A DNA stretch of 5,249 nucleotides, from assembly GCA_025352185.1 (NCBI GenBank), contig JANXTV010000499.1, forward strand, positions 1 through 5,249, in the 5' to 3' direction. Positions within the stretch are counted from its first letter, which is position 1, and every line of letters starts with the position of its first letter. Source of the stretch: Oligoflexia bacterium (GTDB lineage: Bacteria; Bdellovibrionota; UBA1018). Made by a program: the position numbers and the translations under genes. Below the pieces are notes generated by a model, which worked only from the letters and a program-made list of their open reading frames with translations, was not told where the DNA came from and searched no databases. Below are positions 1 through 5,249 of the stretch, piece after piece.

Positions 1-1
1 C

Positions 2-922
2 ACGATTGACAGCATCGACGGTGGGGAAATTCACAAATTAATTCCGCTCATTCAGTCCCAAGGGTCCTGCTCGCAACTCGAACTCGATTCGCTCGTCCGA
101 AATGCCTCGATCGACGAATATGCGACCGGGATTATGCGAATTTTCTGGAAATATCGGGACCAGTACTTATCTCGGCGAAGCGCGGTCGAGAAAGAAGTCG
201 CGGAAGCGGAAGTGCGTTCCTACGAGGACTCGAAGCACTACGCGCGGGTGGATAACACCCGGAATAATGGACTCGCGGTCGCGCGTCAGAGTTTGAAATA
301 CGAATTAGACCCATTCTTTCGCGGCGACGCCCTGAAGGGTGGGGTCGAAGAACTCATAAAATATAATTCGGATAACTTACGTATTCAGAATCCGCGGATC
401 CCATATTCGAAACTGAAAGCGGACGGAGACACCGTCGACATGTTTGAAACGATCTCGATCATTAACTGTCCGGAGGCGAGACGCATAAAGGCCACGGGAA
501 CGTTTTCGGTGACGAACGACCGTTTCCATTTCGGAGATCGGTTTTACGAATTCGGTAAAGAACACTACGATCCTAAAAGCTCCGTGGCGCGCATTCACCG
601 TGAAATGGATAAGGGACTCGCTCGTGCGTATCCCATTGGACTCGGTTATTGTTCAGCAATCCTGGGTCAGGGCCTCAAGTTTAAATCTCTGCCTTGGGGT
701 GGAGAAACTTGTGGGCGACACGCATCGATCGTAATGGGGCGTCGAAAAAATCCGAACACTCGTCGTTGTGAATTTCTCATCCGAAATACTTGGGGAAAGG
801 CCGGCACCTATTCCCCCGACTGGACTTTCGAACGGGAAAAAGGCGAAGTCTGGGTCGATTCGGAGGCACTTGGAAATGCCATCCACGATCTCCAGTTCGT
901 GAAGCCGCGCTCCGAGCGGTAG
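2..922 (+). CDS. C1A (papain-like) cysteine peptidase, 5' end outside the window
   Basis: The frame is open from base 2 to a TAG at 920-922 (306 codons), so the gene begins before the window. An internal ATG at 134 exists, but the 44 codons before it read as normal protein and include a GSCSQLELD segment. That segment resembles the GxCxE...L pattern I associate with this bacterial papain-like group, so 134 is unlikely to be the true start. Near the C-terminus, CGRHASIVMG (His codon at 719-721) followed by CEFLIRNTWG (Asn codon at 785-787) is the classic His...Asn-x-Trp-Gly signature of the papain family. The Cys residues just before the His and before the Asn strand could form a disulfide. 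The nucleophilic Cys and any signal peptide must lie upstream, so catalytic competence cannot be judged here. Family members are usually exported and cleave peptide bonds; the substrate is unknown. It lies 63 bp before the next gene on the same strand. Family assignment is fairly sure, biological role unknown. Confidence 0.85.
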   Translation, partial: TIDSIDGGEIHKLIPLIQSQGSCSQLELDSLVRNASIDEYATGIMRIFWKYRDQYLSRRSAVEKEVAEAEVRSYEDSKHYARVDNTRNNGLAVARQSLKYELDPFFRGDALKGGVEELIKYNSDNLRIQNPRIPYSKLKADGDTVDMFETISIINCPEARRIKATGTFSVTNDRFHFGDRFYEFGKEHYDPKSSVARIHREMDKGLARAYPIGLGYCSAILGQGLKFKSLPWGGETCGRHASIVMGRRKNPNTRRCEFLIRNTWGKAGTYSPDWTFEREKGEVWVDSEALGNAIHDLQFVKPRSER

Positions 923-977
923 GCGGCGTTAGCGTCATTCTTCCGTCGTTTCTAAATCGATGCGCTTCCTCCAGTAT

Positions 978-983
978 AGGGAG
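978..983 (+). promoter_or_regulatory. Ribosome binding site, unusually close to the start
   Basis: AGGGAG is a good Shine-Dalgarno match but sits only 2 nt before ATG 986. The overlapping TAG at 977-979 in the same frame forbids an upstream start, and the next ATG (1049) would remove the hydrophobic N-terminus. The 986 start is therefore kept despite the short spacing. Confidence 0.55.
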
Positions 984-985
984 AT

Positions 986-2392
986 ATGAAAAAGCTCGCG
1001 CTCGTTGCCTTCGTCTTCGCCCTCGTGGGCGCCGTAATTTGGTTTTCCATGAAAGAAAAGCCGGGAAGTTCGGCGCCGATTACCGGGGTAGAACCGAAAT
1101 CAGGAGAGGGCGTCGCCGGGGCGACGGGCGGGCAGTCCGCACCCGGAGATTCGGGTGAGAATTTAGATCGAGGTTCAGGCACCTCGCTAAATAAAAAGGC
1201 CGATGTCGTCTTAAAGCCAGGTGAGTTAAAGAAATCCGCGGAGGTCGTTTCCCCCGATGGAAAAACTTCGGCTTCTCCGGGAGGTTCTTCGGGATTGCCG
1301 GCGGGCGGGAACACCATTCCGACGGGGGGAAAACCGAGTGGAAAAGTTTCGGCTGAAGAATCTCCCATGCCGAACGAAACGCCTGCCGAAAAACTCGGAA
1401 TGGGCGCTCCTAAAAAGATTGAAGTGAAAGATGGTGTGGATGGAAACGTTGCCTCCCCGCCCGGCGATGACGGGGATCTCCCGCCGCCCGCAAAAGTACC
1501 ACCGACGGCGACTCTGGCCGGCATAAAGAGCCCAATTGTTTGGCTCGTGGCCTCGGACATTCGCGAGCTCCCGAATATCCCAGCGGGAAAAAATAGTTTT
1601 GAAATCGGAAACGCCGAGGGGAGTAAGGCTCTCCCCTGGAAGAATCGTGCGGGCGTCCGATTTGGTCACGCCGTAAAAGTGAAGAGTTCGACAACCGGTA
1701 CTTATATCCGAGGGCTTGAGACGGCATCCGGAACTTTCGACGCCGTTTCCATCTGCGCTCCCGGGGCAAAGAATTGCCTGGGTACTCAGCCCACGCAGTT
1801 AAAAGTCGGCCTCGACGTAAACCATAAGGATCACTGGCTCTCCGGTCCCGATAAAGGGAAAGGGTCCACGCGGGCCGCGAGTAGTTTCACCGTTCTATTC
1901 GTAGCGGCGCGCGCGAGCCAAAACGCGAATCCCCTCCTCGAGCACCAGAATGGCGAGTCCGCCGGGACGAAGGGAGTGTTTCTCGGATGGGTAGGCCCCG
2001 ACCTCGTCGGTTCCGTCCGCGGGCTCCAGGGAGTGGTCGGAGTGAACGCGGTCTCAATACCGAATCCCTACCGTGAGGGAATTCATCCCCAGATCTATAC
2101 CTTGAGATTCGATCGGAAAAATCCCGATGTGAAACTTTTTTCGCTCAGCGAAAAAGGGGGTGACGTTTCGGGCATGACTCTCCCAAAAAATGAAGCGCCG
2201 GATAATGACCAATATGCTGCGATCGCGATGGGATCGAAGAGTCCGGGTGCGAGTGCCGTCACTTACGTTTTTGAACAGGCCGCATTCGGCCGGGCATTAA
2301 GCGACGCGGAAGTCTGCGCGATCCATAAAGAATGGAATCAAAAATATATGCTTAAAATCCCTGCCGCTAAGCTGAAGCCCTGCGCCGAATAG
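986..2392 (+). CDS. Membrane-anchored or exported protein with C-terminal ConA/LamG-like domain
   Basis: This 468-residue protein starts at ATG 986, preceded by AGGGAG at 978-983 and an in-frame TAG at 977-979, so no earlier start is possible. Residues 1-22 (MKK then a hydrophobic stretch to about residue 21) form an uncleaved signal anchor or a signal peptide. Residues about 25-178 are a low-complexity Gly/Pro/Ser/Lys/Glu-rich linker likely to be disordered. Residues about 180-455 look like one concanavalin A-like/LamG beta-sandwich: it opens with SPIVWLVASD and closes with FEQAAFGRALSDAEVCAIHKEWNQKY. This resembles the common closing strand and helix 'RALSDAE...I...KY' of bacterial LamG-like domains. 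Four cysteines (257, 264, 444, 466) could form two disulfides, consistent with a location outside the cytoplasm. Such domains bind glycans or proteins; no catalytic motif is visible and the ligand is unknown. The domain call rests on pattern recognition rather than a profile search. Confidence 0.8.
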   Translation: MKKLALVAFVFALVGAVIWFSMKEKPGSSAPITGVEPKSGEGVAGATGGQSAPGDSGENLDRGSGTSLNKKADVVLKPGELKKSAEVVSPDGKTSASPGGSSGLPAGGNTIPTGGKPSGKVSAEESPMPNETPAEKLGMGAPKKIEVKDGVDGNVASPPGDDGDLPPPAKVPPTATLAGIKSPIVWLVASDIRELPNIPAGKNSFEIGNAEGSKALPWKNRAGVRFGHAVKVKSSTTGTYIRGLETASGTFDAVSICAPGAKNCLGTQPTQLKVGLDVNHKDHWLSGPDKGKGSTRAASSFTVLFVAARASQNANPLLEHQNGESAGTKGVFLGWVGPDLVGSVRGLQGVVGVNAVSIPNPYREGIHPQIYTLRFDRKNPDVKLFSLSEKGGDVSGMTLPKNEAPDNDQYAAIAMGSKSPGASAVTYVFEQAAFGRALSDAEVCAIHKEWNQKYMLKIPAAKLKPCAE

Positions 2393-2404
2393 ACCTCAGA
2401 ACTA

Positions 2405-2435
2405 GCTCTCAACGAACCCCGCCATGGCTCTCAAC
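2405..2435. repeat. Direct repeat GCTCTCAAC x2, 22-bp period
   Basis: GCTCTCAAC occurs at 2405-2413 and again at 2427-2435, so the copies start 22 bp apart, about two helical turns. The pair lies just upstream of the candidate bufA promoter. It could be an activator or repressor site, or chance; no regulator is identifiable in the window. Confidence 0.4.
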
Positions 2436-2451
2436 ATTAATTTATCCTTCG

Positions 2452-2478
2452 TGTAACCTTCGGGTCTGTGTTTAGAAT
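2452..2478 (+). promoter_or_regulatory. Candidate promoter for the bufferin operon
   Basis: The 147-bp gap before bufA contains TAGAAT (2473-2478), a 5/6 match to the sigma-70 -10 box, preceded by TGTAAC (2452-2457) at a 15-bp spacing. The overlapping GTAACC (2453-2458) also resembles the -35 'AAC' element of ECF sigma factors. I know GTAACC as the -35 box of the Caulobacter SigF promoters that drive bufferin genes, but a matching CGAA -10 at the expected distance is absent (AGAA lies at 2474-2477). The location fits; the sigma factor is undecided. Confidence 0.35.
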
Positions 2479-2539
2479 TAGTCTAGGGAGCCGCGAATCC
2501 TCGCGCCCTTAAACGAAGAAATGAAAGAGAGAACGCACG

Positions 2540-2872
2540 ATGTCTAAAAAAATGAATCTGGTTGCTTCCGCGGTACTGGCTGGTCTTTTCTCCGGGATGG
2601 CGATGGCCGAAGAACCGAAAGCCGCCGCTACGGAGTCAGCCGTAAAGGCGGATGCGCCGGCGAAGACGACGAAAGAGAACAAAGGGAAAGAGCATAAGGG
2701 TAAAGACCACAACTGTAAGGGCATGGCGAAAGAAAAAGACGGCTGTAAGGGTAAAGGAAAAAAAGGCGATAAAGATGCCTGCAGCGGACCGAATGGTTGC
2801 GACGGCACGATGGCTAAATCGGGTGACGCAAAAGCACCGGCCACTCCTCCGACCGAAAAAGCCGCAAAGTAA
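2540..2872 (+). CDS. bufA: Bufferin-like exported precursor protein (BufA type)
   Basis: This 110-residue protein has a clear Sec signal peptide: MSKKMN, a hydrophobic core, then GMAMA followed by EE, so cleavage is expected after about residue 23. The mature part is very rich in Lys, Ala and Gly and has only four cysteines, all in the second half, within NCKGM, GCKGKG, ACSGP and GCDG. This Cys-Lys-Gly pattern resembles bufferin precursors of the BufA2 kind, although they often carry more repeated CKG units. The assignment is strengthened by the MNIO gene (bufB) directly downstream. In characterised bufferins an MNIO enzyme with its partner converts Cys side chains to thiooxazole-type heterocycles, and the exported product binds copper. 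Which of these four cysteines is modified, if any, is not visible. The start ATG 2540 has a weak GAGAG (2527-2531) at 8 nt; ATG 2552 is an alternative that would shorten the signal peptide n-region. A strong hairpin follows the stop. Confidence 0.8.
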   Translation: MSKKMNLVASAVLAGLFSGMAMAEEPKAAATESAVKADAPAKTTKENKGKEHKGKDHNCKGMAKEKDGCKGKGKKGDKDACSGPNGCDGTMAKSGDAKAPATPPTEKAAK

Positions 2873-2885
2873 TCTCTAAAAGGTG

Positions 2886-2937
2886 AAAATGCGGGAGGGT
2901 AGTAAGCGCGAATCGGCTTACTACCCTCCCGCATTTT
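2886..2937 (+). terminator. Perfect 22-bp stem-loop between bufA and bufB
   Basis: The arm 2886-2907 is the exact reverse complement of 2916-2937, giving an uninterrupted 22-bp stem with an 8-nt loop (GCGAATCG). The outer pairs are AAAA/TTTT, so it could act as an intrinsic terminator on either strand, but the T run is only four bases before AGA. It starts 13 nt after the bufA stop and ends 19 nt before the bufB start. Because bufB and bufC have no obvious separate promoter, partial termination or an mRNA 3'-end stabiliser/processing site is more likely than a full stop. The expected effect is high bufA and low bufBC. The hairpin is certain; the function is inferred. Confidence 0.85.
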
Positions 2938-2949
2938 AGATTCGTATGG

Positions 2950-2954
2950 AAGGA
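2950..2954 (+). promoter_or_regulatory. bufB ribosome binding site; start ambiguous
   Basis: AAGGA lies 2 nt before GTG 2957 and 11 nt before the in-frame GTG 2966. Neither spacing is ideal. No other in-frame start lies between the hairpin and 2957, and ATG 2955 is followed at once by a stop. The longer form (2957) is reported, but a start at 2966 (VDVSGLTGVGLR) is equally compatible with the family, in which the conserved G(I/V)GLR motif lies close to the N-terminus. Confidence 0.45.
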
Positions 2955-2956
2955 AT

Positions 2957-3808
2957 GTGACCCACGTGGATGTTTCTGGCCTCACGGGCGTCGGCCTGCG
3001 AACCGCGCATTACGATACCTTCCTCGGGGATGCTCCGCCGAAATCAGTTTCGTGGGTCGAGGTGATCACCGAAAATTTTCTTCCTTGGAAACGCGGTCTC
3101 GAAGTTCGTTCCGTAAAGAATCTCGAAAAAATTCGGCGAAATTATTCGGTGAGTTTGCACGGAGTTTCACTTAATTTAGGTTCCGCCGATCCCATTGATT
3201 CCGAATATCTGCTTCACCTAAATGCGCTGGTGAAGCGCTTCGAACCCGTACGCGTTTCTGATCACCTCTGCTGGACGGGTCTCGAGCGCCGTAATTCTCA
3301 CGACCTTTTACCGATTCCGTACACCCGCGAAGCGATCGACCTCGTCGTCGAAAAAGTGAACCGAGTACAAGAAGCTCTCGGATGCCGCCTCACCGTTGAA
3401 AATGTTTCGGCCTATGTCGAATGGCGAGATTCGGAAATGGGAGAAGCAGAGTTCATCACGGAAATTCAGAGGCGAACGGGCTGCGGCCTCCTTCTCGATT
3501 TTAATAATGTTGCCGTGACGGCCCGAAATCTCGGACGTTCCGCGGATCATTTCCTTTCGCGTTTTCCTCACGAGGCCGTAACCCAGATTCACCTCGCCGG
3601 ACCTTCGGAACGAGAAGACGGCACGTTAATCGATACTCACGATTCAGAGGTTCGGCCCGAAGTTTGGGCTTTACTCGGGAGCTGGGCTCGAAAGCACGGC
3701 GCAAACGTACCGGTCATGATCGAACGCGATGGAAATATTCCGGAATGGTCGGAGCTCGAAACAGAAGTCTTAAAAATTCCCCGGGTACTATCTGGAGAAG
3801 TGTCGTGA
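2957..3808 (+). CDS. bufB: DUF692 / MNIO-family multinuclear iron oxidase (bufferin maturase)
   Basis: This 283-residue protein matches the DUF692 (UPF0276, MNIO) family along its whole length. Visible family motifs in order are GVGLRTAHY (11-19), WVEVITENFL (33-42), SLHGVSLNLGS (66-76), VSDHLCW (100-106), DLLPIPYT (116-123), TVENVSAYV (146-154), RTGCGLLLDFNNVAV (173-187), IHLAG (211-215), DTHD (226-229) and MIERDGNIP (254-262). The His, Glu, Asp and Asn residues in these motifs (H68, H103, E148, D181, N184, H212, D226, H228, E256) fit the metal-binding set of the TIM-barrel family that includes MbnB; none appears lost. Such enzymes use a di- or tri-iron centre and oxygen to modify Cys residues of a peptide substrate, with a partner protein that helps recognise it. 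Here the substrate would be the upstream bufA product and the partner the downstream bufC product. It starts with GTG and its TGA overlaps the bufC GTG. Family call is very secure; the reaction product is inferred. Confidence 0.96.
   Translation: MTHVDVSGLTGVGLRTAHYDTFLGDAPPKSVSWVEVITENFLPWKRGLEVRSVKNLEKIRRNYSVSLHGVSLNLGSADPIDSEYLLHLNALVKRFEPVRVSDHLCWTGLERRNSHDLLPIPYTREAIDLVVEKVNRVQEALGCRLTVENVSAYVEWRDSEMGEAEFITEIQRRTGCGLLLDFNNVAVTARNLGRSADHFLSRFPHEAVTQIHLAGPSEREDGTLIDTHDSEVRPEVWALLGSWARKHGANVPVMIERDGNIPEWSELETEVLKIPRVLSGEVS
3794..3808 (+). promoter_or_regulatory. bufC ribosome binding site and GTGA overlap
   Basis: GGAG at 3794-3797 lies 7 nt before GTG 3805, whose bases overlap the bufB stop TGA at 3806-3808. 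This four-base GTGA overlap is a typical arrangement for translational coupling and supports 3805 as the bufC start. The resulting N-terminus, VKGRLRDLQREFLDRYL, matches the expected 'L..LQ..F' helix of DUF2063 proteins. Confidence 0.75.
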
Positions 3809-4466
3809 AGGGCAGATTACGTGACCTTCAGCGCGAGTTTCTCGATCGGTATTTAAATGGGATGGAGACGGAGAGTCTACCGCACCCGGGACGGTCACCG
3901 GCCATTTTTCTGTTTATCAGTACGCGGTATTCGAACGGATCCGCGCCTCTCTCGAGGAGGACTTCCCGAGGCTTTGGCGTTGGCTTTCCGAAAACGGTCG
4001 AGCGGAGAGGGAGTTCGCCGCGAGCTACCTAACTGCTTCACCGCCCGAATCGTGGACGCTGGCGGAAGCGGGGGCTGGGCTCTGTGACTTCCTCCGTACT
4101 CGGGGAGAAATCTCGGCGCTTCGCCTCGCCGAAACGGATGAAGCGGAAAACGAGGCGTCGGTCGCGGCGGAATGGTCGATCGCGCCGGGCACGCCCGAAG
4201 CGAAGCTCCGTGACTTCGCGGCCGGGAAGCTCCGACTCGTAAGAACGAAAACCTGGCGGCAAGCCGGTTCCACCGCTTTTTTTAGGGGGAGTGACGGATT
4301 CAAGGAGCGTGAGAATCCACCGGAAATTTTCACGGCTTTCCGGTTACCTATTTCTTTCAGTGAGATTTCGCCGCTCTTCGCTGCCGGAGAATGGACGACT
4401 GCGGCGATCCAGGAGTTTCTGCGCACCTCGATTGCCGAGGGTTCGCTCGTCCTCATTGAAAATTAG
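3805..4466 (+). pseudogene. bufC: DUF2063-family BufC partner protein, split by an apparent -1 frameshift
   Basis: The N-terminal part reads in the frame of GTG 3805 (VKGRLRDLQREFLDRYLNGMETESLPHPG) and, if followed, stops at TAA 4030-4032 after 75 residues, with a tail unlike any family. The rest of the protein is in the frame one base back, open from 3825 to TAG 4464-4466. It reads GHFSVYQYAVFERIRASL, EEDFPRLWRWL, EFAASYLTASPPESWTLAEAGAGLCDFLRT and ISALRLAETDEAENEA, matching the DUF2063 pattern (vY...R..L..dFP, Yl...p..sl...g..l..FL, LA.LE.A). That second frame has no ATG, GTG or TTG between 3825 and the conserved block, so it is not a separate gene. Joined near 3885-3891 the product is about 220 residues, near normal family size. 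In characterised systems BufC/HvfC proteins pair with the MNIO enzyme and bind the precursor. Causes could be a one-base deletion, a sequencing or assembly error, or programmed frameshifting; the intact downstream frame argues that any lesion is recent or not real. Confidence 0.8.
3885..3891 (+). other. Frame junction in bufC: in-frame C CCG GGA heptamer
   Basis: The two bufC frames must join between about 3880 and 3900. Within this stretch CCCGGGA has the X XXY YYZ form in register with the bufC zero frame (CCG 3886-3888, GGA 3889-3891); a -1 slip there leads straight to ACG GTC ACC in the conserved frame. A GGAG (3870-3873) lies 11 nt upstream, a spacing similar to the stimulatory site in dnaX, but GGAG is common in this DNA. 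Only weak base pairing (CGG/CCG around TCA) follows. CCC/GGG is not a known efficient slip site, and the same short homopolymers would also suit a simple indel. Confidence 0.35.
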
Positions 4467-5249
4467 GCGGCTTGCTTCACCTTTGATTTAATCGGAGACG
4501 CCCCGGATGCAGCCACGTTCACGGGAAGGTGTGAGGGCTGGGATAGAACGACGTCTTTTCCCTTCCGGGAATGATTTCCTTCGACGACGTTGCGGCGACC
4601 CCATTCGGTAAGGGCGGCACTGAGGCCGGCCGCCACGATCGAAGCGCCTAGGGTAAACCATCGCATCCCGCCCGACGAAGGAATCATCGTACGAAGTTCG
4701 GAGATAGCGAAGACGATGGCCACACTGCGAGGTTCAAAAAGAAACGAGGGACTGCCGGTCCCCGGGAGTCGAATGCGCATCGGCGAGCCGAGTACGAGGT
4801 GGCGTCCAATAAGAGCAGAAATGAGTGGGCTGAGTCCTACGATCGGCGCCGTAGGGAAAGGGGACATGTACCGACCGATAGCCATCGAGAGAGAAAGGAT
4901 TACCGCGTATGTGAGAGCGTAGCGGAGGCCGCCCATCTCCCGTTCGATTGCCGCACTCAGAGGGAGAAAAAAGAGGAGATTCCAGGCGAGGTGAAAAAAA
5001 GTAATGTGCGTGAAGGTTGAAAGGAGGAAAGAGCTTTCGGCACTCCCAAACACTTCGAGTGAAGCGTAAGGAAGCAGCATCGTACCGAAACTCAGAAGGA
5101 GGGCGGCGACCGCGACACCGATCGTTACCCGGATTTCGCGCAGAGGCGTTTCGTTCAGGAGGTAGTCGGCTCTCTTCACTCCGATCTCAAAAATCTTTCG
5201 AGCGGAGTCGAGATCCCGTTGGAACCCATCCTGAATATTCCGGTGGGAT
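4463..5249 (-). CDS. Rhomboid-family membrane protein, probably lacking the catalytic His; start may lie beyond the window
   Basis: The frame ends at TAA (4465-4463) and is open to the right edge. GTG 5179 gives a 238-residue form, used for numbering here, but it lacks a well-spaced Shine-Dalgarno site. The 23 codons before it read as plausible protein, so the start may be outside the window. Several hydrophobic segments are visible (about 17-38, 59-78, 86-103, 111-131, 150-168, 173-191), followed by a polar, Lys/Ser-rich tail of about 45 residues. STFTHITFFHLAWNLLFF (H58, H63, N67) matches the rhomboid H....H...N motif, AIEREMGG matches the conserved Glu loop, and VGLS (S117) matches the GxS nucleophile motif. 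In the last segment, where active rhomboids have AHxxG, the sequence reads WFTLGAS with Thr176 at the His position; no other His is in a membrane segment after H127. It may be a rhomboid pseudoprotease or a divergent relative. It converges on bufC with a 4-nt overlap. Confidence 0.75.
   Translation of the reverse strand, partial: SHRNIQDGFQRDLDSARKIFEIGVKRADYLLNETPLREIRVTIGVAVAALLLSFGTMLLPYASLEVFGSAESSFLLSTFTHITFFHLAWNLLFFLPLSAAIEREMGGLRYALTYAVILSLSMAIGRYMSPFPTAPIVGLSPLISALIGRHLVLGSPMRIRLPGTGSPSFLFEPRSVAIVFAISELRTMIPSSGGMRWFTLGASIVAAGLSAALTEWGRRNVVEGNHSRKGKDVVLSQPSHLPVNVAASGASPIKSKVKQAA

Noticed and set aside
134..136. ATG as the start of the C1A peptidase gene
   Set aside because: The frame is open and protein-like back to base 2, includes a segment expected in the family, and the catalytic Cys region is still missing, so the true start is upstream of the window.
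952..1560. Antisense open frame of 202 codons opposite the LamG-like gene
   Set aside because: It lies opposite the Gly/Pro-rich linker, where biased codons keep the reverse frame open; its Pro/Ser/Gly/Phe-rich translation has no recognisable domain and the forward frame is clearly coding.
2521..2547. Eight-codon ORF (MKERTHDV) overlapping the bufA start, possible leader peptide
   Set aside because: It would end inside bufA, but it is too short to distinguish from chance and shows no regulatory codon run or clear pairing structure.
2886..2937. Hairpin as a CRISPR repeat or transposon end
   Set aside because: Only one copy is present, there are no spacers, no transposase and no flanking target duplication that I can see.
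3857..4087. Forward open frame in the third phase within bufC, starting ATG 3857
   Set aside because: Arg/Gly-rich translation without family features; it overlaps the bufC frame that carries the conserved motifs.
4277..4283. Run of seven T in bufC as a second frameshift or error site
   Set aside because: The conserved reading frame continues unchanged to the stop at 4466, with a plausible C-terminal region on both sides of the run.
4025..4456. Antisense open frame of 143 codons opposite bufC
   Set aside because: The forward strand carries recognisable DUF2063 motifs in this stretch; the reverse translation is low-complexity Ser/Arg/Ala and resembles nothing.

Overview
The window looks like chromosomal DNA of a Gram-negative bacterium. 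It has moderately high GC, exported proteins and a bufferin-type metal-handling operon. The papain-like protease, the exported ConA/LamG-like protein and the codon style would suit an uncultured member of Bdellovibrionota or a related deltaproteobacterial-type lineage. That placement is an impression only; no marker gene is present.

Layout. (1) 2-922 (+): the C-terminal 306 codons of a C1A (papain-like) cysteine peptidase that runs in from the left edge. The His and Asn of the triad are visible; the Cys would lie outside the window. (2) 923-985: a 63-bp gap in which I see only a ribosome binding site. (3) 986-2392 (+): a membrane-anchored or exported protein with a long Pro/Gly/Ser-rich linker and a C-terminal concanavalin A-like (LamG-type) domain. 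(4) 2393-2539: an intergenic region with a 9-bp direct repeat at a 22-bp period, followed by a candidate promoter. (5) 2540-4466 (+): a bufferin operon. It holds bufA (a small exported Cys/Lys-rich precursor), a perfect 22-bp hairpin, bufB (DUF692/MNIO iron oxidase) and bufC (DUF2063 partner). bufB and bufC overlap in a GTGA. bufC is split between two frames, with an apparent -1 shift near 3885-3891. (6) 4463-5249 (-): a rhomboid-family membrane protein that converges on bufC with a 4-nt overlap of the stop codons. It keeps the Ser motif but appears to lack the catalytic His.

How it works together. By analogy with known bufferin systems, BufB with BufC would modify cysteines of the BufA precursor, which is then exported and binds metal (copper in the characterised cases). 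The hairpin between bufA and bufB is well placed to keep the abundant substrate and the low-abundance enzyme pair at different levels. The frameshift in bufC raises the question whether the pathway still works, whether a small indel or sequencing error is present, or whether bufC is made by recoding. The flanking peptidase, LamG-like and rhomboid genes have no evident functional link to the operon.
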